A stretch of 64,000 nt of DNA from Candidatus Nitrosopumilus sp. (GTDB taxonomy: Archaea; Thermoproteota; Nitrososphaeria; Nitrososphaerales; Nitrosopumilaceae), in assembly GCA_008080815.1 (NCBI GenBank), contig VMDM01000010.1, positions 1-64,000 of the forward strand. Direction: 5' to 3'. Shown one piece after another: positions 36,408-46,090 of this stretch. The notes under the pieces are model-generated. The model searched no databases and was not told where the DNA came from. It worked only from the letters and a program-made list of their open reading frames with translations. A program made the translations under genes and the position numbers. Every line of letters starts with the position of its first letter. The stretch's first letter is position 1.

Positions 36408-37271
36408 ATGAATTTTAAACATTCTAGAACTTCAATGGCAATAGCCCTTTTGGCAGTGTCATTAATTTCAATGACATCAATTCAGCAAGATGCCTTTGCT
36501 ACAACACAAGGAATGAGTATGACTGCAACAGCAGCCAGTGGCTCAGATACAATTACTATCGAAGGACAAACCGTATCAAAAATTACGGACATCACCTTTA
36601 GAGTAACATCACCAAGTGGAAATAACGTAGTAGCAGTTGCACAAGTTTCACCTGAAACAGATGGAGCATTTAGTACAGAATTCAAAGTAGGTCCAACATG
36701 GTCTGAAGATGGATTTTATACAATTAGTGCAATGCAAAGCATAGGAGGTAATTCCTTGTATAGTTTGAAAGTACTAGTTGAGGTTACAAATGGAATGACA
36801 GAAGAGACTTCTGTTACAGAATCCAATTTGACAAATGATAACGAGAAACCAGTTGTCAGCAACAATGTAACAAGAGATGCAGGAATTCAAATCAATGCTG
36901 AAGCTGAACAAGGATCAGACACAATTGTAATCAATGGAAGTACAGATAGAATTAGCATGGATGTAACAATTACAGTACATGCTCCAAATGGAAATGTAGT
37001 ATCAATCGACCAAGTATCACCAATGAGTGATGGCGAATTTACATCAACCATTACCGTAGGAGGACCATTATGGTCACAAGATGGTATCTATACTGTAACA
37101 GCCCAACAATTCAAAGATTCTAAATATACTGCCTCAACCGAAGTTGAAATAAAAGACGGCAGAGTAGTGCCAGAGTTTGGTGCAATCGCAGCTATGATTT
37201 TAGCAGTAGCAATTATCTCAATAATTGCAGTATCTGCAAGATCAAAACTAAGCATTATGCCAAGATACTAA
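36408..37271 (+). CDS. Secreted PEFG-CTERM protein 2 (two Ig-like modules)
   Basis: About 287 aa from ATG 36408; an in-frame TTG at 36393 is less likely. Signal peptide about 1-32 ending DAFA. Two copies of the same beta module follow: about 40-125 (ITFRVTSPSGNNVVAVAQVSP, TWSEDGFYTISA) and about 165-250 (VTITVHAPNGNVVSIDQVSP, GPLWSQDGIYTVTAQ). The C-terminal tag is VPEFG plus helix. The TATA box TTTAAATA at 36365-36372 lies inside the repeated cassette of the upstream gene, 39 bp from the ATG. Confidence 0.87.
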   Translation: MNFKHSRTSMAIALLAVSLISMTSIQQDAFATTQGMSMTATAASGSDTITIEGQTVSKITDITFRVTSPSGNNVVAVAQVSPETDGAFSTEFKVGPTWSEDGFYTISAMQSIGGNSLYSLKVLVEVTNGMTEETSVTESNLTNDNEKPVVSNNVTRDAGIQINAEAEQGSDTIVINGSTDRISMDVTITVHAPNGNVVSIDQVSPMSDGEFTSTITVGGPLWSQDGIYTVTAQQFKDSKYTASTEVEIKDGRVVPEFGAIAAMILAVAIISIIAVSARSKLSIMPRY

Positions 37272-37309
37272 AATTACATCTTTTTTCTATTTTTAAATAT
37301 ACATAAATA
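37170..37309 (+). repeat. PEFG 3' cassette, copy 2
   Basis: 140 bp identical, as read by eye, to 36243-36382. It spans the sorting-signal codons, stop, T-rich terminator-like sequence and TATA box (TTTAAATA, 37292-37299) used by the next gene, again 39-40 bp from its ATG. Confidence 0.9.
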
Positions 37310-37334
37310 GAGACCGCATTAATTTTTCAGCAAG

Positions 37335-38219
37335 ATGAACAATCGTACGACGTTCGCATTACTTGCCTTTTTGACTGCAGTCGGTACATTATCAGCATCA
37401 ACAGCTTTTGCTGAATCAGAACTTCCAAACGGATGTGTTGGATGTACAATGAATGAAGCAAAACAAGCAGCAGCAGAATTGTTGCAGCATGACCTCCCAG
37501 TATCTGTAATGACAGATAAAACCGGATACGGTCATGATGAAATGATAATGGTATATGGGCAAGTCGCTAATGTAGCATCTGGATTTCCAGTAACTATTAC
37601 TGTTGTAAGTCCTCTAAACTCTATTGTTACAATAGATCAACTCGAAGTAGCAGATGATGGTAGTTTTGAGACATCACTTAGTACAGCAGGAAGTTTATGG
37701 AAATACGATGGAACCTACATCATTAAAGCAAACTATGGTAACGACAGAAATGCTCAAGCCAAAGTTGAATTAACTGGTGGAGTTGCATATGAAACAATTG
37801 AGAGAGTTGAAGTTAGCAACACTCAATGTGGAACAAACCAAATTAATGCAGATGGCAATTGTATTCCATTTAGCATTTCAGGCGGTGAAGTTACAAGTGC
37901 AACAATCAATACAAAAGACAATTCAATTGTCGTCAACATTGACTCACAAGATGATGGAACTATCACATTAAGTCCATCCAACTCCATAATCAAAGGAGTA
38001 TTCATGGTACTAGTTGATGGTGAACAATCAGATGATGTTGAAATTGATTCAAATTCAATCAAAGTAATGTTCCCAGCTGGAACTGAACAGATTGAAGTTA
38101 TAGGAACCTATGTAATTCCAGAGTTTGGTGCAATCGCAGCTATGATTTTAGCAGTAGCAATTATCTCAATAATTGCAGTATCTGCAAGATCAAAACTAAG
38201 CATTATGCCAAGATACTAA
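37335..38219 (+). CDS. Secreted PEFG-CTERM protein 3
   Basis: 294 aa. Signal peptide about 1-25 (ending STAFA-E). A mature N terminus with Cys pair (GCVGCTMNEA) follows; then the common module (about 55-140: YGHDEMIMVYGQVANV, NSIVTIDQLEVA, GSLWKYDGTYIIKANYG). A second region carries two Cys (TQCGTNQINADGNCIPF). A C-terminal domain resembling that of protein 1 and the VIPEFG tag end the protein. The CxxC near the mature N terminus is not found in the other three paralogues. Confidence 0.87.
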   Translation: MNNRTTFALLAFLTAVGTLSASTAFAESELPNGCVGCTMNEAKQAAAELLQHDLPVSVMTDKTGYGHDEMIMVYGQVANVASGFPVTITVVSPLNSIVTIDQLEVADDGSFETSLSTAGSLWKYDGTYIIKANYGNDRNAQAKVELTGGVAYETIERVEVSNTQCGTNQINADGNCIPFSISGGEVTSATINTKDNSIVVNIDSQDDGTITLSPSNSIIKGVFMVLVDGEQSDDVEIDSNSIKVMFPAGTEQIEVIGTYVIPEFGAIAAMILAVAIISIIAVSARSKLSIMPRY

Positions 38220-38242
38220 AATTACATCTTTTTTCTATTTTT
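38103..38242 (+). repeat. PEFG 3' cassette, copy 3
   Basis: 140 bp identical, as read by eye, to 36228-36367. Identity stops inside the T-run (5 shared T), before the TATA segment present in copies 1 and 2. The fourth paralogue downstream therefore has a different promoter region. Confidence 0.9.
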
Positions 38243-38299
38243 TCATTTTAGTTAGTATTTCATAGTAAAAGAGATATACGAATATTTCATCATTGAATT

Positions 38300-39106
38300 A
38301 TGGATTACAAATTTTTATTTTCATTGATTATCATATCAACAATATCCGTATCTAGTGCATATTCACAAGAACCATTCATAACAATTTTCACAAATAACGA
38401 GGTTTTCCAAGAAGGAGACACGATTGTAATTTCAGGAAAAGTTCAGACAGTGATAGGAGATACACCAATAACTTTACAGGTATTTCGTGGAGACAACCTA
38501 GTTGAAATTGCACAAATCAATGTAGCACAAGATGGTAGTTATTCTCACACAATAATTGCTGAAGGACCATTATGGAGGAATAGTGGAGAATACATAGCAA
38601 GAGCACTATACGGAGAAGGAAATTTAGTTGAAGTGAACTTTAGTTTTTTGGAGAGTGAAGGAATTAGTCAAGTCACAGATATTTTTGAAGTAGATGCAGG
38701 AAATCAAGGCACATTTGATATACCTTATTCAATAAACGGCGGAAGTTTAGAAAAGATTGAAATCGATGAAGGAATTTTAGGATTAAGAATTCAAATAGAC
38801 TCCAAAACTGCAGGAACAATTACTTTAGAATTGCCAAGAGAGTTTGTTGGTGCAGAAAAACAGAATGGAGCAGATGAAGTATTCATAATTTTGATAGATA
38901 ATTTACAAGTAGACTATGAGGAATTAGAATCAAGTAGTGATTTAAGAAAAATATCATTTGTATTTGAAAAAGGAGATTCAGAAATTCAAATAATTGGAAC
39001 ATATGTCATTCCAGAATTTGGACAAATTGCTTTGGTGATTCTAACAAGTGGAATAATTTTGAGTCTAGTAGCAGTTAGAAGTAAAATGAAAATTATCTAT
39101 TCATAG
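38300..39106 (+). CDS. Secreted PEFG-CTERM protein 4 (diverged tail)
   Basis: 268 aa. Signal peptide about 1-22 (SSAYS-Q), the common module (about 28-112: VFQEGDTIVISGKVQTV, NLVEIAQINVAQDGSY, GPLWRNSGEYIARALYG), then the domain shared with proteins 1 and 3 (SINGGSLEKIEI...FIILIDNLQVDYEEL). The tag is VIPEFGQIALVIL, a helix and RSKMKIIYS. Protein and DNA of the tail differ from the other three, so this copy has escaped homogenisation. It ends 1 bp before larE (convergent). Confidence 0.86.
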   Translation: MDYKFLFSLIIISTISVSSAYSQEPFITIFTNNEVFQEGDTIVISGKVQTVIGDTPITLQVFRGDNLVEIAQINVAQDGSYSHTIIAEGPLWRNSGEYIARALYGEGNLVEVNFSFLESEGISQVTDIFEVDAGNQGTFDIPYSINGGSLEKIEIDEGILGLRIQIDSKTAGTITLELPREFVGAEKQNGADEVFIILIDNLQVDYEELESSSDLRKISFVFEKGDSEIQIIGTYVIPEFGQIALVILTSGIILSLVAVRSKMKIIYS

Positions 39107-39107
39107 A

Positions 39108-39899
39108 TTATGAGATAAGATTGATTTTACCAGGCAAGTATCCTTGTTCATCTATAGTTACAGATGTAAAACCAATCAATTTTAATTTCTCAGATAATTG
39201 ATTTTTCAAATTATTCAAAATAGGAATATGTTTTTTCTCAACTTCAATTTTTGCAGAACCTGCGATGTCTCTAACTCGAACATGGTTAATTTGAGTTATT
39301 TGTTTAACAAAAATTTCACCCATTTCAATTCGAATTAATTTCTCAGCTGTAACTCTCTGACCCCAAGGAATTCTTGAAGCCAAACAGGAATTTGAGGGTC
39401 TGTCATGAACAGACAAACCAACACTTTTGGCAACATGGCGAACAGTGGATTTTGAGAATTGGGTCTCAACCAAGGGACTTCGAATCCCATATTGTTTGAG
39501 AGCTTCAATACCAGGTCGATAGTCACCCAAATCATCAAGATTGGTACCATCAACAATCATTTTTACTTGATTCTCACGAGCAAATTTTTGTAAATGTTCA
39601 CCCAGCTCAATCCTACAATGAAAACAACGATTTGAATCATTTTTAACAAAATCTTCATTTTCGAGTTCATTGTAATCTAACAAAAAATGAGATATTCCAA
39701 TTTCTTTGCAAATATTATTTGCAGTTTCTAGTTCTTCTTTAGATAGAGTTTTGTAATCAGCAGTAACGGCAATGGCATTAGAACCTAATTGCTTGAATGC
39801 AGCATATGCTACAAGAGCACTATCTACTCCACCAGATAAAGCAATTATCACACTACCTTTATCGGCAAACCAATTTTGAAGAACTGACAAACTAGACAT
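39108..39899 (-). CDS. larE: LarE-like ATP-dependent sulfur transferase
   Basis: PP-loop protein of nickel-pincer nucleotide cofactor synthesis. In characterised LarE the enzyme adenylylates the pyridinium dicarboxylate intermediate and donates sulfur from its own cysteine. 263 aa; PP-loop SGGVDS at 22-27; CFHC at 92-95; SCLASRIPWG with Cys172, in the position of the sacrificial cysteine region. The start overlaps the larC stop (TAATG), so they are coupled. GMP-synthase or tRNA-thiolase paralogues are excluded by the neighbouring larC. Confidence 0.88.
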   Translation of the reverse strand: MSSLSVLQNWFADKGSVIIALSGGVDSALVAYAAFKQLGSNAIAVTADYKTLSKEELETANNICKEIGISHFLLDYNELENEDFVKNDSNRCFHCRIELGEHLQKFARENQVKMIVDGTNLDDLGDYRPGIEALKQYGIRSPLVETQFSKSTVRHVAKSVGLSVHDRPSNSCLASRIPWGQRVTAEKLIRIEMGEIFVKQITQINHVRVRDIAGSAKIEVEKKHIPILNNLKNQLSEKLKLIGFTSVTIDEQGYLPGKINLIS

Positions 39900-41119
39900 T
39901 ATTCATCACTCTTTTCAATTTCTCTTCGGATAATTGATTCAGTCTCTTTGATGGATTTTTTAATTTTTGATGAAATTACTTTAAGATCGTCAAACTCAAT
40001 TTTGAAATCAGTTTTTTCTTTAAATGAGGATTTTTTGTAACGGATTGTGAATGACTGTGAATCTATATTCAAAGTAATAGTATGTTCACTCCTAGGAACA
40101 ATGAATCTGTTTGATTGCATAACTCGAATTCCTAATGTCCCAGTTTCAAGAATCAATGTATCAATTATTTCATCCATATTTTGTTCATCACAGATTACAG
40201 AAACAAGATTTGTTGGTCTTCCCTTTTTTGTAATTCCATGGTAAATCGATACGTCTCTTGCACCTTTCTCCATAATTTTTTCAATTAAATTTCCCAAAAT
40301 CTCTCCAGAAATATCATCAACATTAGTTTCTAGTATTTGTACAGTGTCAGAGTTTAGATTATTTGAAATACCTCTAACTAATTTTAAAACATTAGAAAAT
40401 TTATCAAAATTTTTTTCTCCTGCACCATATCCAACAGAATTAATTTTTAATCCAGGATAGTAATTCATTGAAGAATTAGTAAGATTTACCAGCATACAGG
40501 CACCAGTGGGAGTCGTCAATTCAGTATCAGCATCACTTCCTTTAATTTTTAAAAATGAATTTTTAAAGATCTCAAGAATTGCACTTGCAGGATTGGACAT
40601 AGTTCCATGTGAAAAAGTGACTTCACCACCACCAATACAAATAGGCATACAAATGATTTTTTCATCAAATAATTGTAAATCATCAAGCGCAATGGCAACC
40701 CCGACAATATCGATTAAGGTATCAATACTTGCTGCTTCATGAAAATGAACTGAATCAATAGTGGTTCCATGAATCTTAGATTCAGAGAGAATTAATGTGT
40801 CAATTGAGGATTCTGCAAAGGATTTTGCTTTATCAGATAATTGTAAACTTTTAGTTGATTCATTTATTGCATTTTTAATTTCTAGACCTTTTCTATCTGA
40901 AAAATTTTCTTCCAATTCTAGAATTAATCTAGTTGCTTCAATTCCATGTTTTTTGATTTTTTCAAAATCAATTTTTTTGATTTTTGAATTTGGAAGAAAT
41001 TTTTCAGAGGATTTTATACCATCAATTATTTTATTTTTATTTGCACCCAAATCAACTAAAGAAGATAAAAGCATGTCTCCAGAAATTCCTGCAATTTGTG
41101 GATCTATTACCAGAACCAT
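39899..41119 (-). CDS. larC: LarC, nickel insertion protein of the nickel-pincer cofactor
   Basis: CTP-dependent cyclometallase that inserts nickel into the pincer nucleotide (established for Lactiplantibacillus LarC). 406 aa as one uninterrupted frame, where the lactobacillus gene needs a frameshift. Features: IDPQIAGISGDMLLSSL at the N terminus, VHFHEAASIDTLIDIVG, LTTPTGACML, and ETNVDDISGEILG opening the C-terminal domain. The ATG at 41119 is preferred to the upstream 41173: a TATA-like tttatatg (about 41141-41149 on minus) sits about 26 bp away, and the shorter product matches the family N terminus. Confidence 0.9.
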   Translation of the reverse strand: MVLVIDPQIAGISGDMLLSSLVDLGANKNKIIDGIKSSEKFLPNSKIKKIDFEKIKKHGIEATRLILELEENFSDRKGLEIKNAINESTKSLQLSDKAKSFAESSIDTLILSESKIHGTTIDSVHFHEAASIDTLIDIVGVAIALDDLQLFDEKIICMPICIGGGEVTFSHGTMSNPASAILEIFKNSFLKIKGSDADTELTTPTGACMLVNLTNSSMNYYPGLKINSVGYGAGEKNFDKFSNVLKLVRGISNNLNSDTVQILETNVDDISGEILGNLIEKIMEKGARDVSIYHGITKKGRPTNLVSVICDEQNMDEIIDTLILETGTLGIRVMQSNRFIVPRSEHTITLNIDSQSFTIRYKKSSFKEKTDFKIEFDDLKVISSKIKKSIKETESIIRREIEKSDE

Positions 41120-41206
41120 GGAATATGAATCTCTAAAATGCATATAAATTCGTCTGATCGCAAAAAATTTCATTAGATTTAATTATTCAAAATTAAGAGA
41201 ATTTTC

Positions 41207-42121
41207 ATGATTACTATAATTGGTTCTGGAAAAGTAGGTGGAGATGCAGCACTTTTCTCAGCATTAAAAAAATTGGATGATCAAATTTTACTTTTAGATG
41301 TTGCTGAAGGTTTACCTCAAGGTGAAGCAATGGATATCAATCACATGTTATCTGAACAAGGAATCGATGTTGAAGTCAAAGGTTCAAATAATTTTGAAGA
41401 TATGAGAGGTTCAAATGCAGTAGTAGTTGTAGCAGGTTCTGGTAGAAAACCAGGAATGACCAGAATGGATCTTCTGAAAATTAATGCATCCATTGTAAAG
41501 AGTGTAGTAGAGAATATCAAAAAATATGCAGACAATTCAATGATTATTCCAGTAACCAATCCATTAGATCCAATGGCTTACATTACTTACAAAGTATCTG
41601 GATTTGATAAAAGTAGAGTTTTTGGAATGGGTGGAATGCTAGATTTATCTAGATTCAGACAATTCATTCATGAAGCTACTGGACATTCTAGAGATTCAAT
41701 CAGAGCTCTAGTGATTGGAGAACATGGTGAAAATATGTTGCCATTGCCAAGATTCTCTTCAGTATCAGGAATTCCATTAACATCATTACTTCCAAAAGAA
41801 AAATTAGATGAGCTTGTTGTAAATACAAAACAAGTTGCAGCAAAAGTAATTGAATTAAAAGGAGCAACTGTTCATGCTCCAGGAAATGCAATTTCTGCCA
41901 TTTTAGAATCAGTGGTAAGAGATAGAAAACAAGTAATTCCAGTAGCAACTTATCTTGATGGAGAATATGGAGTCTCAGATGTAACATTGGGCGTTCCAGC
42001 AATAATTGGTAAAAAGGGAGTCGAAAAGATAATAGAGTTAGATCTTAATGACGAAGAGAAACAAGGATTCGCAAAAGCTGTAGACAGTGTAAAAAGTGCA
42101 GTCTCTGGAATTGAGATCTAA
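41207..42121 (+). CDS. mdh: Malate dehydrogenase (LDH/MDH superfamily)
   Basis: NAD-dependent oxidation of malate to oxaloacetate. 304 aa. Rossmann motif [10 protein letters not shown] (6-11). Asp31 at the end of strand 2 favours NAD over NADP. Arg80 and Arg86 in [12 protein letters not shown] mark malate rather than lactate specificity. Asn118 in VTNPLD, Arg149 and catalytic His173 (GEHGENM) are present. It is divergent from larC and upstream of larB, so it lies between nickel-pincer genes. In the reductive direction it would serve the CO2-fixation and anaplerotic cycle. Confidence 0.94.
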   Translation: MITIIGSGKVGGDAALFSALKKLDDQILLLDVAEGLPQGEAMDINHMLSEQGIDVEVKGSNNFEDMRGSNAVVVVAGSGRKPGMTRMDLLKINASIVKSVVENIKKYADNSMIIPVTNPLDPMAYITYKVSGFDKSRVFGMGGMLDLSRFRQFIHEATGHSRDSIRALVIGEHGENMLPLPRFSSVSGIPLTSLLPKEKLDELVVNTKQVAAKVIELKGATVHAPGNAISAILESVVRDRKQVIPVATYLDGEYGVSDVTLGVPAIIGKKGVEKIIELDLNDEEKQGFAKAVDSVKSAVSGIEI

Positions 42122-42154
42122 GCCTTTTTTTATTCATTAAAACTAACAGATTCA

Positions 42155-42934
42155 TTGGAAGTTGAAGAAATTTTAAAATCATTAAAGAATCAAAAAATTT
42201 CAGTTAAAGATGCAAAGAAACTATTGTCACTTTATTCAATTGAAGAGATTGAAGGTATTGCAAAAATAGATATCAATAGAAGAAAAAGAAGAGGAATTCC
42301 GGAAATAATTTTTGCAGAGACCAAACAACTCGAAGATATAAAGAAAATCATCAAAAAATGTTTAGAAAAATCTAATTCAGTTATTGTTTCAAGATTGAAA
42401 AAGGAAGATTACCCAAAAATCAAATTGTTTGGAAAAAAATTAGGAGTAAAAATGGAATTGGGGAAAAATTCCACAACAATTCTATTTTACAAAAAACCGA
42501 TTAAGTCACTAGGTGGTAAAATTGGCATCATTACTGCAGGTACCTCAGATATCGGAGTTGCTGAAGAATCAAGACTAGTATGCACATCAATGAATTGTAA
42601 ATGTATTACTAGTTATGATGTTGGAGTTGCAGGAATTCAACGAATATTTCCAATTTTAAAAAACATGGTCAAAGAGGATGTAGACTGTATAATTGTGGCA
42701 GCTGGAATGGAAGGAGCATTAGCTACTCTGGTTTCAACATTGGTAGATATTCCAATAATTGGAATTCCTACTTCAGTAGGATACGGATATGGTGAAAAAG
42801 GAATTGCTGCATTAGCTTCTATGCTTCAGAGTTGCTCTTTGGGATTATCTGTGGTAAATATTGATAATGGAATTGCTGCAGGTAGCATTGCGGCAAATAT
42901 AGCAAATAGAGCAATTAACAAAAATTTAGACTAG
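42155..42934 (+). CDS. larB: LarB, nicotinic acid adenine dinucleotide carboxylase/hydrolase
   Basis: First step of nickel-pincer cofactor synthesis: carboxylates and hydrolyses nicotinate adenine dinucleotide. 259 aa. An N-terminal helical part includes DINRRKRRGIPEIIFAETK. The C-terminal PurE-like domain (about 125-255) has GIITAGTSDIGVAEE, ITSYDVGVAGIQR, VAAGMEGALATLV and IGIPTSVGYG. TTG start at 42155, 33 bp after mdh. With larE and larC nearby, the whole biosynthetic set is in one 4-kb interval; no larA is in the window. Confidence 0.9.
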   Translation: MEVEEILKSLKNQKISVKDAKKLLSLYSIEEIEGIAKIDINRRKRRGIPEIIFAETKQLEDIKKIIKKCLEKSNSVIVSRLKKEDYPKIKLFGKKLGVKMELGKNSTTILFYKKPIKSLGGKIGIITAGTSDIGVAEESRLVCTSMNCKCITSYDVGVAGIQRIFPILKNMVKEDVDCIIVAAGMEGALATLVSTLVDIPIIGIPTSVGYGYGEKGIAALASMLQSCSLGLSVVNIDNGIAAGSIAANIANRAINKNLD

Positions 42935-42970
42935 AATAATGATTTTAATTCAAACTCAACTCGCAAATCA

Positions 42971-42978
42971 TATATAAG
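42971..42978 (+). promoter_or_regulatory. TATA box of the radical SAM gene
   Basis: TATATAAG centred 26-27 bp before the TTG at 43001, the exact spacing for a leaderless transcript starting on its TTG start codon. Confidence 0.65.
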
Positions 42979-43000
42979 ATAATTTAAGGACTTCATTTAG

Positions 43001-44581
43001 TTGTCTGGAAAACGCGTTGTATTAACTGCAGATAGAAGTTTAATGACAAATTATAGAGGTAATTTTCTTTATGGGTTTATTGCCTGTGGACCATATGAGG
43101 TCTTACCAGAATGGGTTTTTGACAAGGTTTTCTGTCCATCTGTGGAAACAGACCCAGTTACTGGAGAAGCCAAAGTAGCACAAATTGGATTAAGAAGAAT
43201 TGAAAGTTCATTGATTCAAGGAGGTTACAAGAGAGAGGACGTATTTATCGGACATCCAGATATGTTACACAAATCAATTGGTCCAGATACCAAAGTAGTT
43301 GGAATAAATGTAATGGACCCTTTAGGAATGGCTCCAGTTACAACCACAATGTCACCTGAAAAACTATCCTATGTAGCAATGAAATTTAAAAAAATGTGTG
43401 CAAGTATAATTCAATTAAAAAAGAAATATGATTTCAAAGTTGTTGTTGGCGGAAATGGTGCATGGGAGTTAGCAAAATCAGACAGAATGAAAATCCATGG
43501 TATCGATACAGTAGTTGTTGGTGAAGCAGATGAATTGGCAGTAGATTTGTTTCAAGATTTGGAAAAGAATGATGCACCAGAACTAATGCATTGCTTTGTA
43601 AGAAACCTTGAGAATATTCCAATTATTGAAGGACCATCAATTAATTCACTGATTGAGGCAATGAGAGGTTGTGGTAGAGGATGTGATTTTTGTGATGTAA
43701 ATAAAAGATCAAAGAAAGATTTACCAATTGACAGATTAAAACATGAAGCAAAAATTAACTTAGATTATGGATTTGATTCAATTTGGTTACATTCCGATGA
43801 GATGTTACTTTATGGATGTGATAACAGAGATTTTGTTCCAAACAGAGATGCAATTACAGATTTGTGGAAATCACTAAAAGGTTTAGGTGCAAACTTTATT
43901 GGAACAACACATATGACATTTTCTGCAGTTGCAGCAGATCCAACTTTAATGGAACAAATTTCTAGAATTAATGGTCAAGATAAATCAGGCAGATGGCTTG
44001 CCACAAATCTTGGAATTGAAACAGTTGCTCCAGATATGGTTAAGAAACATCTTGGAGTCAAAACCAGACCATTCTCTACAGAAGAATGGGGAAGTGTTGT
44101 CAGAGAAGGTGCAAAAATTCTTAATGACAATCATTGGTTCCCAGCAGCAACCATCATTATTGGATGGCCAGATGAAACCCCAGATGATATTCAATATACA
44201 ATTGATATGATGAGTGACTTTAGAGCAATGGACTTTAGAGGATTAGTTGCACCATTATTGTATCAGGACTTTAGTGAGAAAAATTCAATGCACTTTGGAA
44301 ATCTTAACGAGGCACAGTTTACACTATTTTGGAAATGTTGGGAAAATAATCTAAGAGTGATTAATGATATCATTCCTATCATTTTAAGAAATAAAACCTA
44401 TGGACCACCAATGAAAGTTTTCATGTATGGAATTTTGAAGGCAGGTACATGGGCAATAATGAGATATCTAACTGGTTTATGCAAAGATCTGTTCAATGGC
44501 AGAACACCAGATCAAATTATTGACAAATATGCCAGAAGTAGATCTGTTACTGCACCTAAAATTCAAACAAAGAAATTATAG
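43001..44581 (+). CDS. B12-binding radical SAM protein (possible GDGT ring synthase)
   Basis: 526 aa. An N-terminal cobalamin-binding-like Rossmann domain covers about residues 1-190 (DTKVVGINVMDP, FKVVVGGNGAWEL, DTVVVGEADELA). The radical SAM barrel has the cluster motif CGRGCDFC (Cys224, 228, 231) and LATNLGIETVAPDM. The C-terminal helical part contains YGILKAGTWAIMRYL. The thaumarchaeal GDGT ring synthases GrsA/GrsB, which place cyclopentane rings in tetraether lipids, belong to this broad family. Size and organism fit, but other B12-radical SAM roles are possible. TTG start, leaderless. Confidence 0.82.
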   Translation: MSGKRVVLTADRSLMTNYRGNFLYGFIACGPYEVLPEWVFDKVFCPSVETDPVTGEAKVAQIGLRRIESSLIQGGYKREDVFIGHPDMLHKSIGPDTKVVGINVMDPLGMAPVTTTMSPEKLSYVAMKFKKMCASIIQLKKKYDFKVVVGGNGAWELAKSDRMKIHGIDTVVVGEADELAVDLFQDLEKNDAPELMHCFVRNLENIPIIEGPSINSLIEAMRGCGRGCDFCDVNKRSKKDLPIDRLKHEAKINLDYGFDSIWLHSDEMLLYGCDNRDFVPNRDAITDLWKSLKGLGANFIGTTHMTFSAVAADPTLMEQISRINGQDKSGRWLATNLGIETVAPDMVKKHLGVKTRPFSTEEWGSVVREGAKILNDNHWFPAATIIIGWPDETPDDIQYTIDMMSDFRAMDFRGLVAPLLYQDFSEKNSMHFGNLNEAQFTLFWKCWENNLRVINDIIPIILRNKTYGPPMKVFMYGILKAGTWAIMRYLTGLCKDLFNGRTPDQIIDKYARSRSVTAPKIQTKKL

Positions 44582-44899
44582 ATTTTTTAGTGCTTCATCA
44601 GCAATTGTATTTCTCTTGGGAGTAATTGAAATGAAATATGCTTTATCAGCTCTTTCAATACTTTCAACTTTTTTGTATGATTTTGAAAATACATCAAATT
44701 CATAAATTCCTGGTTCCAGAGAACCCTTTGCATACAGCATAAGATATGTTTCTCCAGTTGAAGGACTAAGAGGAATAAAAGACATGACAAAATCTTTGTA
44801 TGAATTTATCGGCATTGTGTTCTTCATAGGAGGTGCTGCTGAAGCTAAATACATAAAGAAATCTTCTACAGATTCAAACTCTTCGTATTCAATATGCAT
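44576..44899 (-). CDS. Hypothetical protein (107 aa)
   Basis: Acidic soluble protein (MHIEYEEFESVEDFFMYLASAAPPMKN) with a beta-rich centre (GETYLMLYAKGSLEPGIYEFDVFSKSYKKV) and basic end. No signal or Cys. I do not recognise the family. It overlaps the end of the radical SAM gene by 6 bp (convergent). Confidence 0.7.
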   Translation of the reverse strand: MHIEYEEFESVEDFFMYLASAAPPMKNTMPINSYKDFVMSFIPLSPSTGETYLMLYAKGSLEPGIYEFDVFSKSYKKVESIERADKAYFISITPKRNTIADEALKNL

Positions 44900-44944
44900 A
44901 ATTTATTAAAATTATTTACAGTATAATAAGTTAGAGAAAAAATA

Positions 44945-45928
<984 letters not shown>

Positions 45929-46035
45929 GTACAACAAAACTCATGCGTGTGAGTATTTATGTATTAAATCAAACAAAAATTGACTTTTTCATGCTACAAG
46001 AGTAACATATTTTGACCAAATTTTGCCATAAAACC

Positions 46036-46072
46036 TTTGAATTTTTTTCAAATATGGATTGTTTTTAACAAT
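46036..46072 (+). promoter_or_regulatory. Two adjacent small hairpins before the CDF exporter
   Basis: TTTGAA (46036-46041) pairs with TTCAAA (46047-46052). ATTGTT (46058-46063) pairs with AACAAT (46067-46072). They lie just upstream of a GAGGAG ribosome binding site (46080-46085) of the CDF gene. AT-rich stems of six pairs arise easily by chance in this genome, so a regulatory role is only possible. Confidence 0.3.
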
Positions 46073-46090
46073 GGAATTTGAGGAGAATTT

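Noticed and set aside
36228-38242. Insertion sequences or MITEs at the 140-bp repeats
   Set aside because: Repeats encode the protein ends in frame, have no terminal inverted repeats and no target-site duplications.
39899-41119. Frameshift in larC
   Set aside because: The lactobacillus gene needs one, but here a single open frame covers both domains.
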